A DNA stretch of 64,000 bases, from the NCBI RefSeq assembly GCF_000559085.1, contig NZ_JALN02000001.1, forward strand, positions 4,154,001 through 4,218,000. Direction: 5' to 3'. The notes under the pieces are model-generated. The model had not been told where the DNA came from, did no database searches, and saw only the letters and a program-made list of their open reading frames with translations. Of this stretch, positions 51,566-59,986 are shown piece by piece. The translations under genes and the position numbers were made by a program. Positions within the stretch are counted from its first letter, which is position 1, and the number at the start of each line of letters is the position of its first letter. This stretch comes from Mycolicibacterium aromaticivorans JS19b1 = JCM 16368 (GTDB lineage Bacteria; Actinomycetota; Actinomycetes; Mycobacteriales; Mycobacteriaceae).

Positions 51566-54500
51566 ATGGACGTTGCTGTTCGGTCGTATCTGACCGCGGG
51601 GGTGGCAGTCTTCGGGGCCAGCGCGATTGTGCTGGCGCCCATTCAGGTGACACCGCCAGATCTGCATCTGGTGCGTGATCGCGCTATGTCGGCACTTGCC
51701 GATGTGTCACTGTCCTCTTTGGAAGACGTGATCCAAGCCATCAACAACGGGTGGAACGGTGTCAAAGGCGGACTCAACGCCCTCAACAGCGCCGCTGACA
51801 CCGCGATCACACAATTCGGCGATGCCCTTCAGGCGACTCTGATCGCCGGAATCGGTTCGGGCAACACTGCTCTGCAGTCCGTCGTCGACGGCCTGCTGAA
51901 CGGTGGAAGCGACCTCGCCCGCGCGGTCGACAACGCCATCGCGGCATTCCCGAACCCGCAGGCGTTCATCGACGCGGTGGTTCAAGCCTTCTCCAACATC
52001 GATGTCAATCTCGGGCTGGCGCTCCGGGCCGCGCTGAATGCGGCACTGAACCTGAACCTGGCCCTGAACCTGAACGCGGCAGACCTGGCCAACGCGTTGA
52101 TCGCCGGCGGTGCCGCTCTTGCCGCGGCGTTCAACGCCGCGGTCGCGGGCTTCCCGACCCCGGCCGACTTCGCGGCGGCGTTCGAAGCCGCGCTGGCCGC
52201 CGTCAACCCCACGCTCGGCATCGTCGGCAACGTGATCACCAACCTCACCGGAGCGCTGGGTGACGTCATCCGAGCCGCGATCACGGCCAAGGTGGAGATG
52301 TTCCAGGCGGTGCTCACCGCACTCGCTGACAGCGGTAGCGCCCTGTACGCGGCCTTCCAGGCTGCGCTGACGGCGTTCCCGAACCCCGCGGCGTTCATCA
52401 CCACCCTGGTTCAGGCCTTCACCAACATCAACGCCAACCTGGGCCTGCAGTTGATGCTCGCGCTCAGCGGCGAGATCAACAGCGTGGGAGACCTGCTCAA
52501 GGCTCTCGTCAACGGTGGTGCCACCCTGGCGGCGGCGTTCAACGCGGCCTTGGGTGACTTCCCGACCCCGCAGGCCTTCGTCAACGCGCTCACCGGTGCG
52601 CTGGCGGCGCTCAACCCCACGCTGGGTGTGCTCGCGAATGCGTTCACCACGTTCACCGGTCAGCTGGCCACCACGATCCAAGCCGGAATTGCGGCCGGGC
52701 TCACCGGTTTCCAGGCGCTGCTCAACGCACTCGGTAACCCGCTGAGTGCACTGTCGGCGGCGTTCCAGGCGGCGCTGAAGGCCTTCCCGAACCCGCAGGC
52801 GTTCATCAACGCTCTGGTTCAGGCGTTCAGCAACATCGACGTCAACCTGGGTCTGGCCTTGCAGGCCGTCATCAATGCCTCGATCGACGGTCCGCAGGCC
52901 TTCCTTCAGGCACTGATCTCGGGTGGGGCGGCATTGGCTGCGGCGTTCAACGCAGCACTGGCCAACTTCCCGAGCCCGCAGGCCTTTGTCGACGCGTTGG
53001 TCGGAGCGTTCGCAGCGCTCAACCCGACCCTGGGCATCCTGGCGAATGCGTTCACCACGTTCACCGGTCAACTGGCCACCACGATCCAGGCCGGAATTGC
53101 GGCCGGGCTCACCGGTTTCCAGGCGCTGCTCAACGCACTCGGTAACCCGCTGAGTGCACTGTCGGCGGCCTTCCAGGCAGCGCTGAAGGCCTTCCCGAAC
53201 CCGCAGGCGTTCATCAACGCTCTGGTTCAGGCGTTCAGCAACATCGACGTCAACCTGGGTCTGGCCTTGCAGGCCGTCATCAATGCCTCGATCGACGGTC
53301 CGCAGGCCTTCCTTCAGGCGCTGATCTCGGGTGGGGCGGCATTGGCTGCGGCGTTCAACGCAGCACTGGCCAACTTCCCGAGCCCGCAGGCCTTTGTCGA
53401 CGCGCTCACCGGTGCGCTGGCGGCGATCAACCCGACCCTGGGTGTGCTCGCGAATGCGCTGACCACGTTCACCGGTCAGCTGGCCACCACGATCCAGGCC
53501 GGAATTGCGGCCGGGCTCACCGGTTTCCAGGCGCTGCTCAATGCGCTCGGTAACCCGCTGAGCGCGCTCTCGGCGGCCTTCCAGGCAGCGTTGAAGGCCT
53601 TCCCGAACCCGCAGGCGTTCATCAACGCTCTGGTTCAGGCGTTCAGCAACATCGACGTCAACCTGGGTCTGGCCTTGCAGGCCGCGCTCAACGTCGGCGT
53701 CGACGGGCTGCAGGGATTCGTGAACGCACTGGTGAACGGTGGTGCGCAGCTGGCGGCGGCGTTCAACGCGGCGCTGGCCAACTTCCCGAGCCCGCAGGCG
53801 TTCGTCGACGCGCTCACCGGCGCGCTGGCGGCGATCAACCCCGCGCTGGGCGTGCTCGCGAATGCGTTCACCACGTTCACCGGTCAGTTGAATGCGACCA
53901 TCCAGGCCGGAATTGCGGCCGGGCTCACCGGTTTCCAGGCGCTGCTCAATGCGCTCGGTAACCCGCTGAGCGCGCTGTCGGCGGCCTTCCAGGCAGCTCT
54001 GGCGGCGTTCCCGAACCCGCAGGCGTTCATCAACGCTCTGGTTCAGGCGTTCAGCAACATCAACGTCAACCTGGGCTTGGCCCTGCAGGCCGTGATCAAC
54101 GCGTCGATCGAGGGCCCGCAGGCGTTCCTCCAGGCTCTGGTCAACGGTGGGGCAGCACTGGCGGCGGCGTTCAACGCGGCGCTTGCCAACTTCCCGAGCC
54201 CGCAGGCATTCGTGCAGGCGTTCGCCAACGCACTGGCGGCGCTGAACCCGACCCTGGGCATCCTGGCCAACGCGTTCACCACGTTCACCGGTCAGCTGGC
54301 CACCACCATCCAGGCCGGCATCGCGGCCGGCGGAACCGCTTTCCAGGCAGTGCTCGACGCACTCGGCAACGGGGCCACCGCGCTGTCGGCGGCGTTCCAG
54401 GCAGCTCTCGCTGCCTTCCCGAACCCGCAGGCGTTCATCAACGCGCTGGTCGATGCTCTGGGCAAGATCAACGTCAACCTGGCGCTGGCCTTGAAGGCAG

Positions 54501-55414
54501 CGCTCAACGTGAACCTTGATGGGGCACAGGCGATCATCGACGCGCTGGCCAACGGCGGTGCGCAGCTCGCCGCTGCCTTCAACGCGGCGGTGGCCAACTT
54601 CCCGAGCCCGGCCGAGTTCGTCACCGCGGTCACGGGCGCGCTCGGCGGCGGTCTGCAGGTCGCGCAGCAGGTGTTCAACCAGGGTGCCGCGGCACTCGAG
54701 GCCGGCCTGAACGCCGGTGTCGCAGTGGGCAACCAGATCATCAATGCGCTGGGATCCGGGCTGGTCCAGGGTGGCGCGGCACTCAACGCCGCGATCAATG
54801 CCGCACTGAAGGCATTCCCGACGCCAGAAGCTGTGGTCAACGCCCTGGCATCGGTGGGCACTCAGTTTGCGGCAGGGCTGAACTCCCTGGTCAAGGCGCT
54901 CAACGCCAGCCTGGGGATCAATATCAGCTTCAACCTCGGCGGTATCCACATCGGTGGAAGCGTCAACGCCGGAGCTGGGGCTGCGGCTCTGGCTGCGGCG
55001 GGTGCCACGGCTGGTGCCGCGGCAGGGGCTGCCACCAAGGTGGCGGGCGTCAACGACTCGGCAACGAGCACCGGCGGCAATGCGCCGACCGTCTCGCTGA
55101 ATGTCGCCGATTCCCCGGCGCCGACGTCCTCCAAGACGACGGCACCGAGCACGAAGGTCTCGGCTCCCAAGCTGAATCTTCCGGCACCGCCGAAGATCTC
55201 GCTGCCCGCGCCGCCGAAGATCTCGTTGCCCGCGCCGCCGAAGATCTCGTTGCCCGCGCCGCCCAAGGTGTCGCTGCCGTCGCTGCCGAAGCCGTCGACC
55301 AATGGATCTTCGGATACCAAGGCCGGCAGCAAGGCGGACAGCTCCGCCAAGGGCTCGGGTTCGGGCTCGGCCAAGAGTGGATCCGCAGGCAGTGCGAAGA
55401 AGGGCGCTGCCTAA
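51566..55414 (+). CDS. Large repeat protein (about seven 136-residue repeats) with secretion-like N-terminus
   Basis: This 1282-residue protein starts at the ATG at 51566 behind GAAGGGGAAG. Residues 1-30 hold a hydrophobic segment (YLTAGVAVFGASAIVLAPIQV) that suggests export or membrane attachment. Residues about 125-1100 form tandem repeats with phrases FPNPQAFINALVQAF, NVNLGLALQA, GGAALAAAFNAALANFPSPQAFVDAL and GQLATTIQAGIAAG. The repeats are 408 bp long at nucleotide level. The tail contains four PAPPK-SLP units and ends in a Ser/Gly/Lys-rich segment. The repeats are Ala-rich and amphipathic, like helical adhesin or scaffold repeats. Family and function are not recognised. Confidence 0.85.
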   Translation: MDVAVRSYLTAGVAVFGASAIVLAPIQVTPPDLHLVRDRAMSALADVSLSSLEDVIQAINNGWNGVKGGLNALNSAADTAITQFGDALQATLIAGIGSGNTALQSVVDGLLNGGSDLARAVDNAIAAFPNPQAFIDAVVQAFSNIDVNLGLALRAALNAALNLNLALNLNAADLANALIAGGAALAAAFNAAVAGFPTPADFAAAFEAALAAVNPTLGIVGNVITNLTGALGDVIRAAITAKVEMFQAVLTALADSGSALYAAFQAALTAFPNPAAFITTLVQAFTNINANLGLQLMLALSGEINSVGDLLKALVNGGATLAAAFNAALGDFPTPQAFVNALTGALAALNPTLGVLANAFTTFTGQLATTIQAGIAAGLTGFQALLNALGNPLSALSAAFQAALKAFPNPQAFINALVQAFSNIDVNLGLALQAVINASIDGPQAFLQALISGGAALAAAFNAALANFPSPQAFVDALVGAFAALNPTLGILANAFTTFTGQLATTIQAGIAAGLTGFQALLNALGNPLSALSAAFQAALKAFPNPQAFINALVQAFSNIDVNLGLALQAVINASIDGPQAFLQALISGGAALAAAFNAALANFPSPQAFVDALTGALAAINPTLGVLANALTTFTGQLATTIQAGIAAGLTGFQALLNALGNPLSALSAAFQAALKAFPNPQAFINALVQAFSNIDVNLGLALQAALNVGVDGLQGFVNALVNGGAQLAAAFNAALANFPSPQAFVDALTGALAAINPALGVLANAFTTFTGQLNATIQAGIAAGLTGFQALLNALGNPLSALSAAFQAALAAFPNPQAFINALVQAFSNINVNLGLALQAVINASIEGPQAFLQALVNGGAALAAAFNAALANFPSPQAFVQAFANALAALNPTLGILANAFTTFTGQLATTIQAGIAAGGTAFQAVLDALGNGATALSAAFQAALAAFPNPQAFINALVDALGKINVNLALALKAALNVNLDGAQAIIDALANGGAQLAAAFNAAVANFPSPAEFVTAVTGALGGGLQVAQQVFNQGAAALEAGLNAGVAVGNQIINALGSGLVQGGAALNAAINAALKAFPTPEAVVNALASVGTQFAAGLNSLVKALNASLGINISFNLGGIHIGGSVNAGAGAAALAAAGATAGAAAGAATKVAGVNDSATSTGGNAPTVSLNVADSPAPTSSKTTAPSTKVSAPKLNLPAPPKISLPAPPKISLPAPPKISLPAPPKVSLPSLPKPSTNGSSDTKAGSKADSSAKGSGSGSAKSGSAGSAKKGAA
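51947..54823 (+). repeat. Tandem 408-bp repeats inside the large repeat protein gene
   Basis: The marker TTCCCGA occurs at 51947, 52376, 52784, 53192, 53600, 54008, 54416 and 54815. The spacing is 429, then 408 five times, then 399 nt. Units 52784 to 54416 are nearly identical over long tracts, consistent with recent unequal crossing over; the outer units are diverged. All period changes are multiples of 3 nt, preserving the frame. Confidence 0.9.
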
Positions 55415-55428
55415 CCAGCACGAAACGA

Positions 55429-55462
55429 ACTGTGGCCCTCTCCGGAAGGAGGGGGCCACAGT
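55429..55462. terminator. Hairpin terminator between the repeat protein and P450 genes
   Basis: Inverted arms ACTGTGGCCC and GGGCCACAGT enclose a GC-rich loop of about 14 nt. It lies between the convergent repeat-protein gene (end 55414) and P450 gene (end 55478), and can terminate both. Confidence 0.8.
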
Positions 55463-55477
55463 CGTTCGTTCAACCGT

Positions 55478-56842
55478 TCACCAGTCGATGACGGCGGCTT
55501 CTTTGCGTTCGGTGATGGGGCGAGCCAGACCTTGCTCCTCGCAGATCCGCTGCAGGTTGGCCAGTGTCTCGTCGAGCCCCGGACCGAGGCGAGGTCCGGG
55601 AGTGAAATCGGCAGGCAGGTGTTTCATGCCCTGGATGACGCCGATCGTCTCGTAGTGCACCGTGCCTTCCTGGTCGCAGATGTAGTCCGGCATCCGGTCC
55701 AGCACGGCGGTGACCATCGACTTGAACACCGTCCGGGCCACGTTCGACCCCACGCAGCGGTGCACGCCGATGCCGAAACTGAAGTGACGGTTACCTTTTC
55801 GGTCCAGAACGACCTCGTTGGGCTTGTCGAAGACGGACGGATCGCGGTTGGCCATCGCCCACGACAGCCACAGCCGCTCACCCTCCTTGAAGCGATGTCC
55901 CTCGACCTCGACGTCCCCGGAGAACGTGCGGCCGTCACCGGGCGCGGGGGTGTAATACCGCAGGAACTCCTCTGTGGCGGGGTCCAGCAGCGCGTCCCTT
56001 TCGCGGCTGAGCCGTTCCCGCTCGGCGGGATGCTCGCTCAGCCATTCCAGTGAATGAGCGGTCAGGGCGGTTGTGGTGTCGAAGCCCCCGCCGATGATCA
56101 GCCCGAGGTTGCCCAGTATCTCCAGATCGGGGGCGGGCTCGCCGTCAATCCGTAGTTGCAGCAACGCGTTGACCAGGCCGGGTCGCGGATTCTCGCGGAC
56201 CTCCATCATGGTGGTGACCATGTCGAGGCCCATCTGCCGGTTCATCTCGGCCACGCGCGCGGCGTCCGGCGAGTGTTCCGGGGTGGACACCGACAGGTGG
56301 GCGGGCTCGCTGTAGACCGGCCACTTCTGCAGCTCGATACCCATCATGGCGAGGGTGAGCACCGCGGGCACGATGTTGGCTAGGTCATCGACGAAGTCGA
56401 TGTGCCCCGACTCGATCTTCTCGTCGAGCGACGCACGGACGATCTCGTCGACGAACGGCACCCAGCGCTTGACCGCAGCGGGGGACAGGTACGGGTTCAG
56501 CGCCCCGCGGTACGAGCTGTGTTCGGGCTCGTCCATTTCCAAGATGCCGCCGCGAACCACCGTGGCTCGCTGAGCCTTCGGGATGGTGATGCCTTTGTAG
56601 GGTGTCTCGCCGGTGAGGTCGTGGTGGTTGGAGACCACCGGACAGCGCGCGAGTTCGAAGACCTCCTTGCTACCGGCGGCCACCCAGTGACCGTCGTACA
56701 CATCAGTCCACGCCATCGGGCAGCGGGACTGCATCTCCTCGGTGATCTTCTCGAACTGCTGCCGATATTCCGGCGTGTGCCGATCGAAGTGATAGGTCGG
56801 CTGCTTTCGTTCGGTGTCGTCGGCGACGTCATCGATACTCAA
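55478..56842 (-). CDS. Cytochrome P450 in a P450-ferredoxin-SDR operon
   Basis: This 454-residue P450 has the I-helix GGGFDTTTALTAHS near residue 255, EEFLR (ExxR) near 295 and the haem loop FSFGIGVHRCVG near 365. It is longer than the P450 at 36972 and differs widely in sequence. It lies 40 nt downstream of its ferredoxin gene and, with the mycofactocin-type SDR, forms an oxidation module that may convert C-H to C=O. Family number not assigned. Confidence 0.92.
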   Translation of the reverse strand: MSIDDVADDTERKQPTYHFDRHTPEYRQQFEKITEEMQSRCPMAWTDVYDGHWVAAGSKEVFELARCPVVSNHHDLTGETPYKGITIPKAQRATVVRGGILEMDEPEHSSYRGALNPYLSPAAVKRWVPFVDEIVRASLDEKIESGHIDFVDDLANIVPAVLTLAMMGIELQKWPVYSEPAHLSVSTPEHSPDAARVAEMNRQMGLDMVTTMMEVRENPRPGLVNALLQLRIDGEPAPDLEILGNLGLIIGGGFDTTTALTAHSLEWLSEHPAERERLSRERDALLDPATEEFLRYYTPAPGDGRTFSGDVEVEGHRFKEGERLWLSWAMANRDPSVFDKPNEVVLDRKGNRHFSFGIGVHRCVGSNVARTVFKSMVTAVLDRMPDYICDQEGTVHYETIGVIQGMKHLPADFTPGPRLGPGLDETLANLQRICEEQGLARPITERKEAAVIDW

Positions 56843-56882
56843 GGCATTGTCTCCCTTGACATTTGGCTGGCAAAACTGGAGG

Positions 56883-57080
56883 TCAGTCCTCTTCGATGAG
56901 GATTGCCTGTTCCGGGCAGGAGTGCGCGGCTTCGCGCACGAGCTCGATCTGGTCGGCCGGAACCTCCTCGGTCACCGGCGACGAACTGCCGTCGATATCG
57001 CTGAGCTCGAACATGTCTGGAGCGATCATGGCGCACAGCGTGTGTCCCTGGCACCGGTCCTGGTCGACCCGAACCTTCAC
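56883..57080 (-). CDS. P450-linked ferredoxin
   Basis: This 65-residue ferredoxin starts with GTG at 57080, 7-14 nt after GAGAGGGAA. The cluster motif is R-C-Q-G-H-T-L-C-A-M (Cx5C, residues 10-16), with Cys55 in HSCPEQAI. It is a short [3Fe-4S]-type ferredoxin and lies between the SDR and the P450 genes, so it is the cognate electron donor of the P450 at 55478. Confidence 0.88.
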   Translation of the reverse strand: MKVRVDQDRCQGHTLCAMIAPDMFELSDIDGSSSPVTEEVPADQIELVREAAHSCPEQAILIEED

Positions 57081-57115
57081 AGATTCCCTCTCAAATCTCT
57101 TGGTAGTTCCGGTGT

Positions 57116-57976
57116 TCAGACGTGGTAGTCGTACCACTTGAGGTAGCCGCCGGCATCCACGCGCAGCTGCATACCGGTGACGTAGCGGGCCTCGTCCGAC
57201 GCCAGCCACAGCACCGCGTTGCTGATGTCCAGTGGCTCGACGAAGTTGACCTTCATCGCCTGCTGGATGCCGAATACCGGCTCGGCGTCGGCGCGAGTCG
57301 GGTTTTCGAGATCCGGCCGGAACGAGCGATACATCGGGTCGCTCTGCAGCATATCGGTGTTGCAGTTGGTCGGGTGAACGACGTTGGCCCGGATACCCCG
57401 CACGGCGAGCTCGGTGGCGAGATCGTGGACATAGTTGGACAGCAGGCGTTTGGCGACCATGTAGGACATCCCGCCTGGGTCCGCGCCAGGGTTGTCCTTC
57501 TGGTGTGCGTCCATCAGCGCCGCGGTGGAGCCGGTCGCGATGATCGAGGCGCCCTCTTCCAGATGGGGAAGCGCCACCTGGATCGCATTGATGGTTCCGA
57601 TCAGGTTGGTGTTGATGACATCGCACCACGCCTGCAGTGGCGGCTGCCCCTTCATCCCGGCGATGCCGGCCTGGGCGACGACGATGTCGACCTTGCCGAA
57701 CTCGGCGAGACCCTGGTCGAGGGCCGCCTTGAGTTCGGCGGCCTCACGAACGTCGGCCTGCGCGGTGACGATGCCGCGCCCGGTCTTCTTGACCAGTTCG
57801 GCGGTCTCCTCGAGGTCCTCGGGGGTCGCCATCTTGTAGCCGATGGTGTCGATGTCCTTGCACAGGTCGACAGCGATGATGTCGGCGCCTTCTTCGGCCA
57901 GCCGCAGGGCATGGCTGCGGCCCTGCCCGCGCGCGGCACCGGTGATGAAGGCAACTCTGCCCTGGACTCGTCCCAC
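57116..57976 (-). CDS. Mycofactocin-coupled SDR family oxidoreductase
   Basis: This 286-residue SDR starts at the ATG at 57976. The Rossmann motif GAARGQGRSHALRLAEEG, D in AVDLCKDID and the catalytic YMVAKR are visible. The distinguishing mark is the insertion IDTIGYKMATPEDLEETAELVKKTG after beta-2, characteristic of the mycofactocin-dependent SDR family (TIGR03971), which holds NAD(H) tightly and passes electrons to the peptide cofactor mycofactocin. It would oxidise an alcohol made by the P450 encoded 2 genes downstream. Confidence 0.9.
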   Translation of the reverse strand: MGRVQGRVAFITGAARGQGRSHALRLAEEGADIIAVDLCKDIDTIGYKMATPEDLEETAELVKKTGRGIVTAQADVREAAELKAALDQGLAEFGKVDIVVAQAGIAGMKGQPPLQAWCDVINTNLIGTINAIQVALPHLEEGASIIATGSTAALMDAHQKDNPGADPGGMSYMVAKRLLSNYVHDLATELAVRGIRANVVHPTNCNTDMLQSDPMYRSFRPDLENPTRADAEPVFGIQQAMKVNFVEPLDISNAVLWLASDEARYVTGMQLRVDAGGYLKWYDYHV

Positions 57977-58280
57977 GGGTATTCCTCTCTCTGACTGCTC
58001 TTGTTGTGTTGAAAAGTCTTGTGGTGCCGCTACTCAGGTGTCGCTCCGCCGTTCACCCAGCGGCTGCGATGTCGACGATCTTCTTCCAGTCATCGAAGGC
58101 TTTGTCGAGGAATCGCCGAAACGAGGTGTGGCCCGAACCGCCACCGGTCGCCACCGCACTCGTCACCAGCGATCTCCATCGCGGTCAGGACAGGGCAGAC
58201 GCGCCTCACCACGGCGTGCACGTCCGGTCGTGTCGCCGATCCAGCCGATCTCGTAGTTCAAGAATCGCCCTTTCTGATAT

Positions 58281-58295
58281 GAGAACGCTACTCTC
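58281..58295. promoter_or_regulatory. Operator-like palindrome, 9 of 10 (site J)
   Basis: GAGAACGCTACTCTC matches the GAGAA-N5-TTCTC pattern at 9 of 10 arm positions. It lies upstream of the SDR-ferredoxin-P450 operon (SDR start 57976), separated by a stretch with a possible small degraded gene. Confidence 0.55.
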
Positions 58296-58424
58296 GGTGT
58301 GATCCATTTCGCAAGACACTTCGGCGCAATGTGTCTAACTGCGGAGATGCGGCGCGGGACCGCATCGCGAGGGTGCGTCCGGGATGTGACGTGTTCGGTG
58401 AACGCGGCTTGAGTTCTCTCGCGC

Positions 58425-58462
58425 CGAATGTATGATTCGCCGGAGATGAGAACCGAGTTATC
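58425..58462. promoter_or_regulatory. Palindromes upstream of the ALDH-CaiB-thiolase-YrbE operon (site K region)
   Basis: CGAATGTATGATTCG (58425-58439) is a perfect 5-5-5 palindrome, related to the GAGAA motif by its GAAT/ATTC core. GAGAACCGAGTTATC (58448-58462) matches the GAGAA-N5-TTCTC pattern at 8 of 10 arm positions and sits 22 nt upstream of the ALDH start. Their centres are 23 nt apart. Confidence 0.5.
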
Positions 58463-58483
58463 CGACGACTGGAGGAGTTGCTG

Positions 58484-59986
58484 ATGTCGGCCCAGGACAC
58501 GACGGCCACCATCGCGAGCGGCGAGCAAGCGGGGCGGAGCCAGATGTCCGAGCGGCACATGCTGATCGACGGTCAGCTCGTCGGCGCGCAGCACACCTAT
58601 CCGTCGATCAATCCCGCCAGCGGAGATGTGCTGGGCTATGCGCCCAACGCCGACGTCGTCGACGCCGAGCGTGCGATCGCGGCGGCCCGGGCGGCTTTCG
58701 ACACCACCGACTGGTCCACCAACGTCGAGCTGCGGATCCGCTGCATGGAGCAATTGCACAGTGCGCTCGTCGAGCACAGCGACGAACTGCGCGCGCTGAC
58801 GATCGCCGAGGTGGGTGCTACCAAGGCGCTGACCGAGAGCGCTCAACTCGATGACCCGATCCGGATCGTCGGCTACTACGCGAATCTGCTGAAGACCTAC
58901 GAGATGTCCGAAGACCTCGGCGAGATCGAGAGCCGGGGGCAACGCCACCACCGCTGGGTCGAGAAGGAAGCCGCCGGCGTGGTGGCCGCGATCATCGCCT
59001 ACAACTATCCGAACCAGCTGGCGCTGGCCAAACTGGGTCCGTCGTTGGCGGCCGGATGCACGGTCATCCTCAAGGCCGCGCCGGACACCCCGCTCACCAC
59101 GCTCGCACTCGGTGAGGTGATCGCGAAACACACCGACATCCCCGCCGGCGTCATCAACGTGATCAGCTCCACCGACCCCGCGGTCGGTGCCGCACTGACC
59201 ACCAGCCCCGACGTCGACGTCGTGACCTTCACCGGGTCGACGGCAACCGGGCGCAAGATCATGGCGGCGGCCAGCGACACCATCAAGAAGGTCTTTCTGG
59301 AGCTCGGCGGCAAGTCGGCCATGATCGTGCTCGACGACGCCGACTTCACCAATTGCGCGATGATGGCGGCGTTCATGATCTGCTCGCACGCCGGCCAGGG
59401 GTGCGCGATCACGACGCGGCTGCTGGTTCCCCGCGCGCATCACGACGAAATCGTCGAGCTGGTGAAGAACTTCATGGGCATGGTGCGCTACGGCGATCCG
59501 GCCGACCCGTCCACGTATATGGGCCCGCTGATCAACGACACCCAGCGCGACAAGGTCGACGGCATGGTCCAGCGCGCGGTCGCCGCCGGCGCGACCGTGG
59601 TCACCGGCGGCAAGAAGGTGGACGGCCCCGGCTTCTTCTATGAGCCCACGTTGATCACCGGCGTCGACCCTGACAGCGAACTCGCCCAGGAGGAGATCTT
59701 CGGACCAGTCTTGGCCGTCCTGGCGTATGAGGACGACGACGACGCGGTGCGGATCGCCAACAACTCCATCTACGGACTCTCGGGTGGGGTGTTCGGCGGC
59801 CACGACCGCGCGCTGGCGATTGCCCGCCGAATCCGCACCGGCACGATGGGCATCAACGGCGGCAACTACTTTGGCCCGGATAGTCCATTCGGCGGCTACA
59901 AGCAGTCCGGTGTCGGCCGCGAGATGGGTGTGGCCGGCCTGGAGGAATTCCTCGAGCGCAAGACGCTCGCGGCGGTGGTGTCGTGA
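58484..59986 (+). CDS. NAD(P)-dependent aldehyde dehydrogenase, head of the Mce-linked operon
   Basis: This 500-residue ALDH starts at the ATG at 58484, 6 nt after GGAGGAG. Motifs are AYNYPNQ (catalytic Asn in place of PWN) near residue 170, FTGSTATGRK near 248, LELGGKS near 270 with the general-base Glu, and AGQGCAITTR with the nucleophilic Cys near 305. It oxidises an aldehyde to an acid. It leads a compact plus operon with CaiB, HMGS-like/DUF35, SCP-x thiolase and YrbE. Palindrome region K lies in its promoter. Confidence 0.92.
   Translation: MSAQDTTATIASGEQAGRSQMSERHMLIDGQLVGAQHTYPSINPASGDVLGYAPNADVVDAERAIAAARAAFDTTDWSTNVELRIRCMEQLHSALVEHSDELRALTIAEVGATKALTESAQLDDPIRIVGYYANLLKTYEMSEDLGEIESRGQRHHRWVEKEAAGVVAAIIAYNYPNQLALAKLGPSLAAGCTVILKAAPDTPLTTLALGEVIAKHTDIPAGVINVISSTDPAVGAALTTSPDVDVVTFTGSTATGRKIMAAASDTIKKVFLELGGKSAMIVLDDADFTNCAMMAAFMICSHAGQGCAITTRLLVPRAHHDEIVELVKNFMGMVRYGDPADPSTYMGPLINDTQRDKVDGMVQRAVAAGATVVTGGKKVDGPGFFYEPTLITGVDPDSELAQEEIFGPVLAVLAYEDDDDAVRIANNSIYGLSGGVFGGHDRALAIARRIRTGTMGINGGNYFGPDSPFGGYKQSGVGREMGVAGLEEFLERKTLAAVVS

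Larger units (their letters stand above)
57977..58483. other. Divergent regulatory gap with a possible degraded gene
   Basis: The gap lies between the minus-strand SDR operon and the plus-strand ALDH operon. It contains palindromes at 58281-58295, 58425-58439 and 58448-58462. On the minus strand, a TTG at 58261 with AAAGGG upstream opens a 32-residue frame (NYEIGWIGDTTGRARRG...); a different frame at about 58062-58160 reads a protein-like GHTSFRRFLDKAFDDWKKIV followed by a stop. This may be a frameshifted remnant of one small gene. Confidence 0.4.

Noticed and set aside
51947..54823. CRISPR-like regular spacing of repeats
   Set aside because: The units are 408 bp long, coding and in frame, without short repeats and unique spacers.
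51707..55459. A 1250-residue minus-strand open frame antisense to the repeat protein
   Set aside because: It follows the 408-bp repeats exactly, is very rich in Arg/Gln/Glu as expected of a shadow frame, and has no start signal or recognisable domain.
9391..58462. KstR or KstR2 operators as the explanation for the palindromes
   Set aside because: The remembered consensus of those regulators contains AAC/GTT or CAAG/CTTG cores; GAGAA-N5-TTCTC lacks them. A motif scan would settle it.
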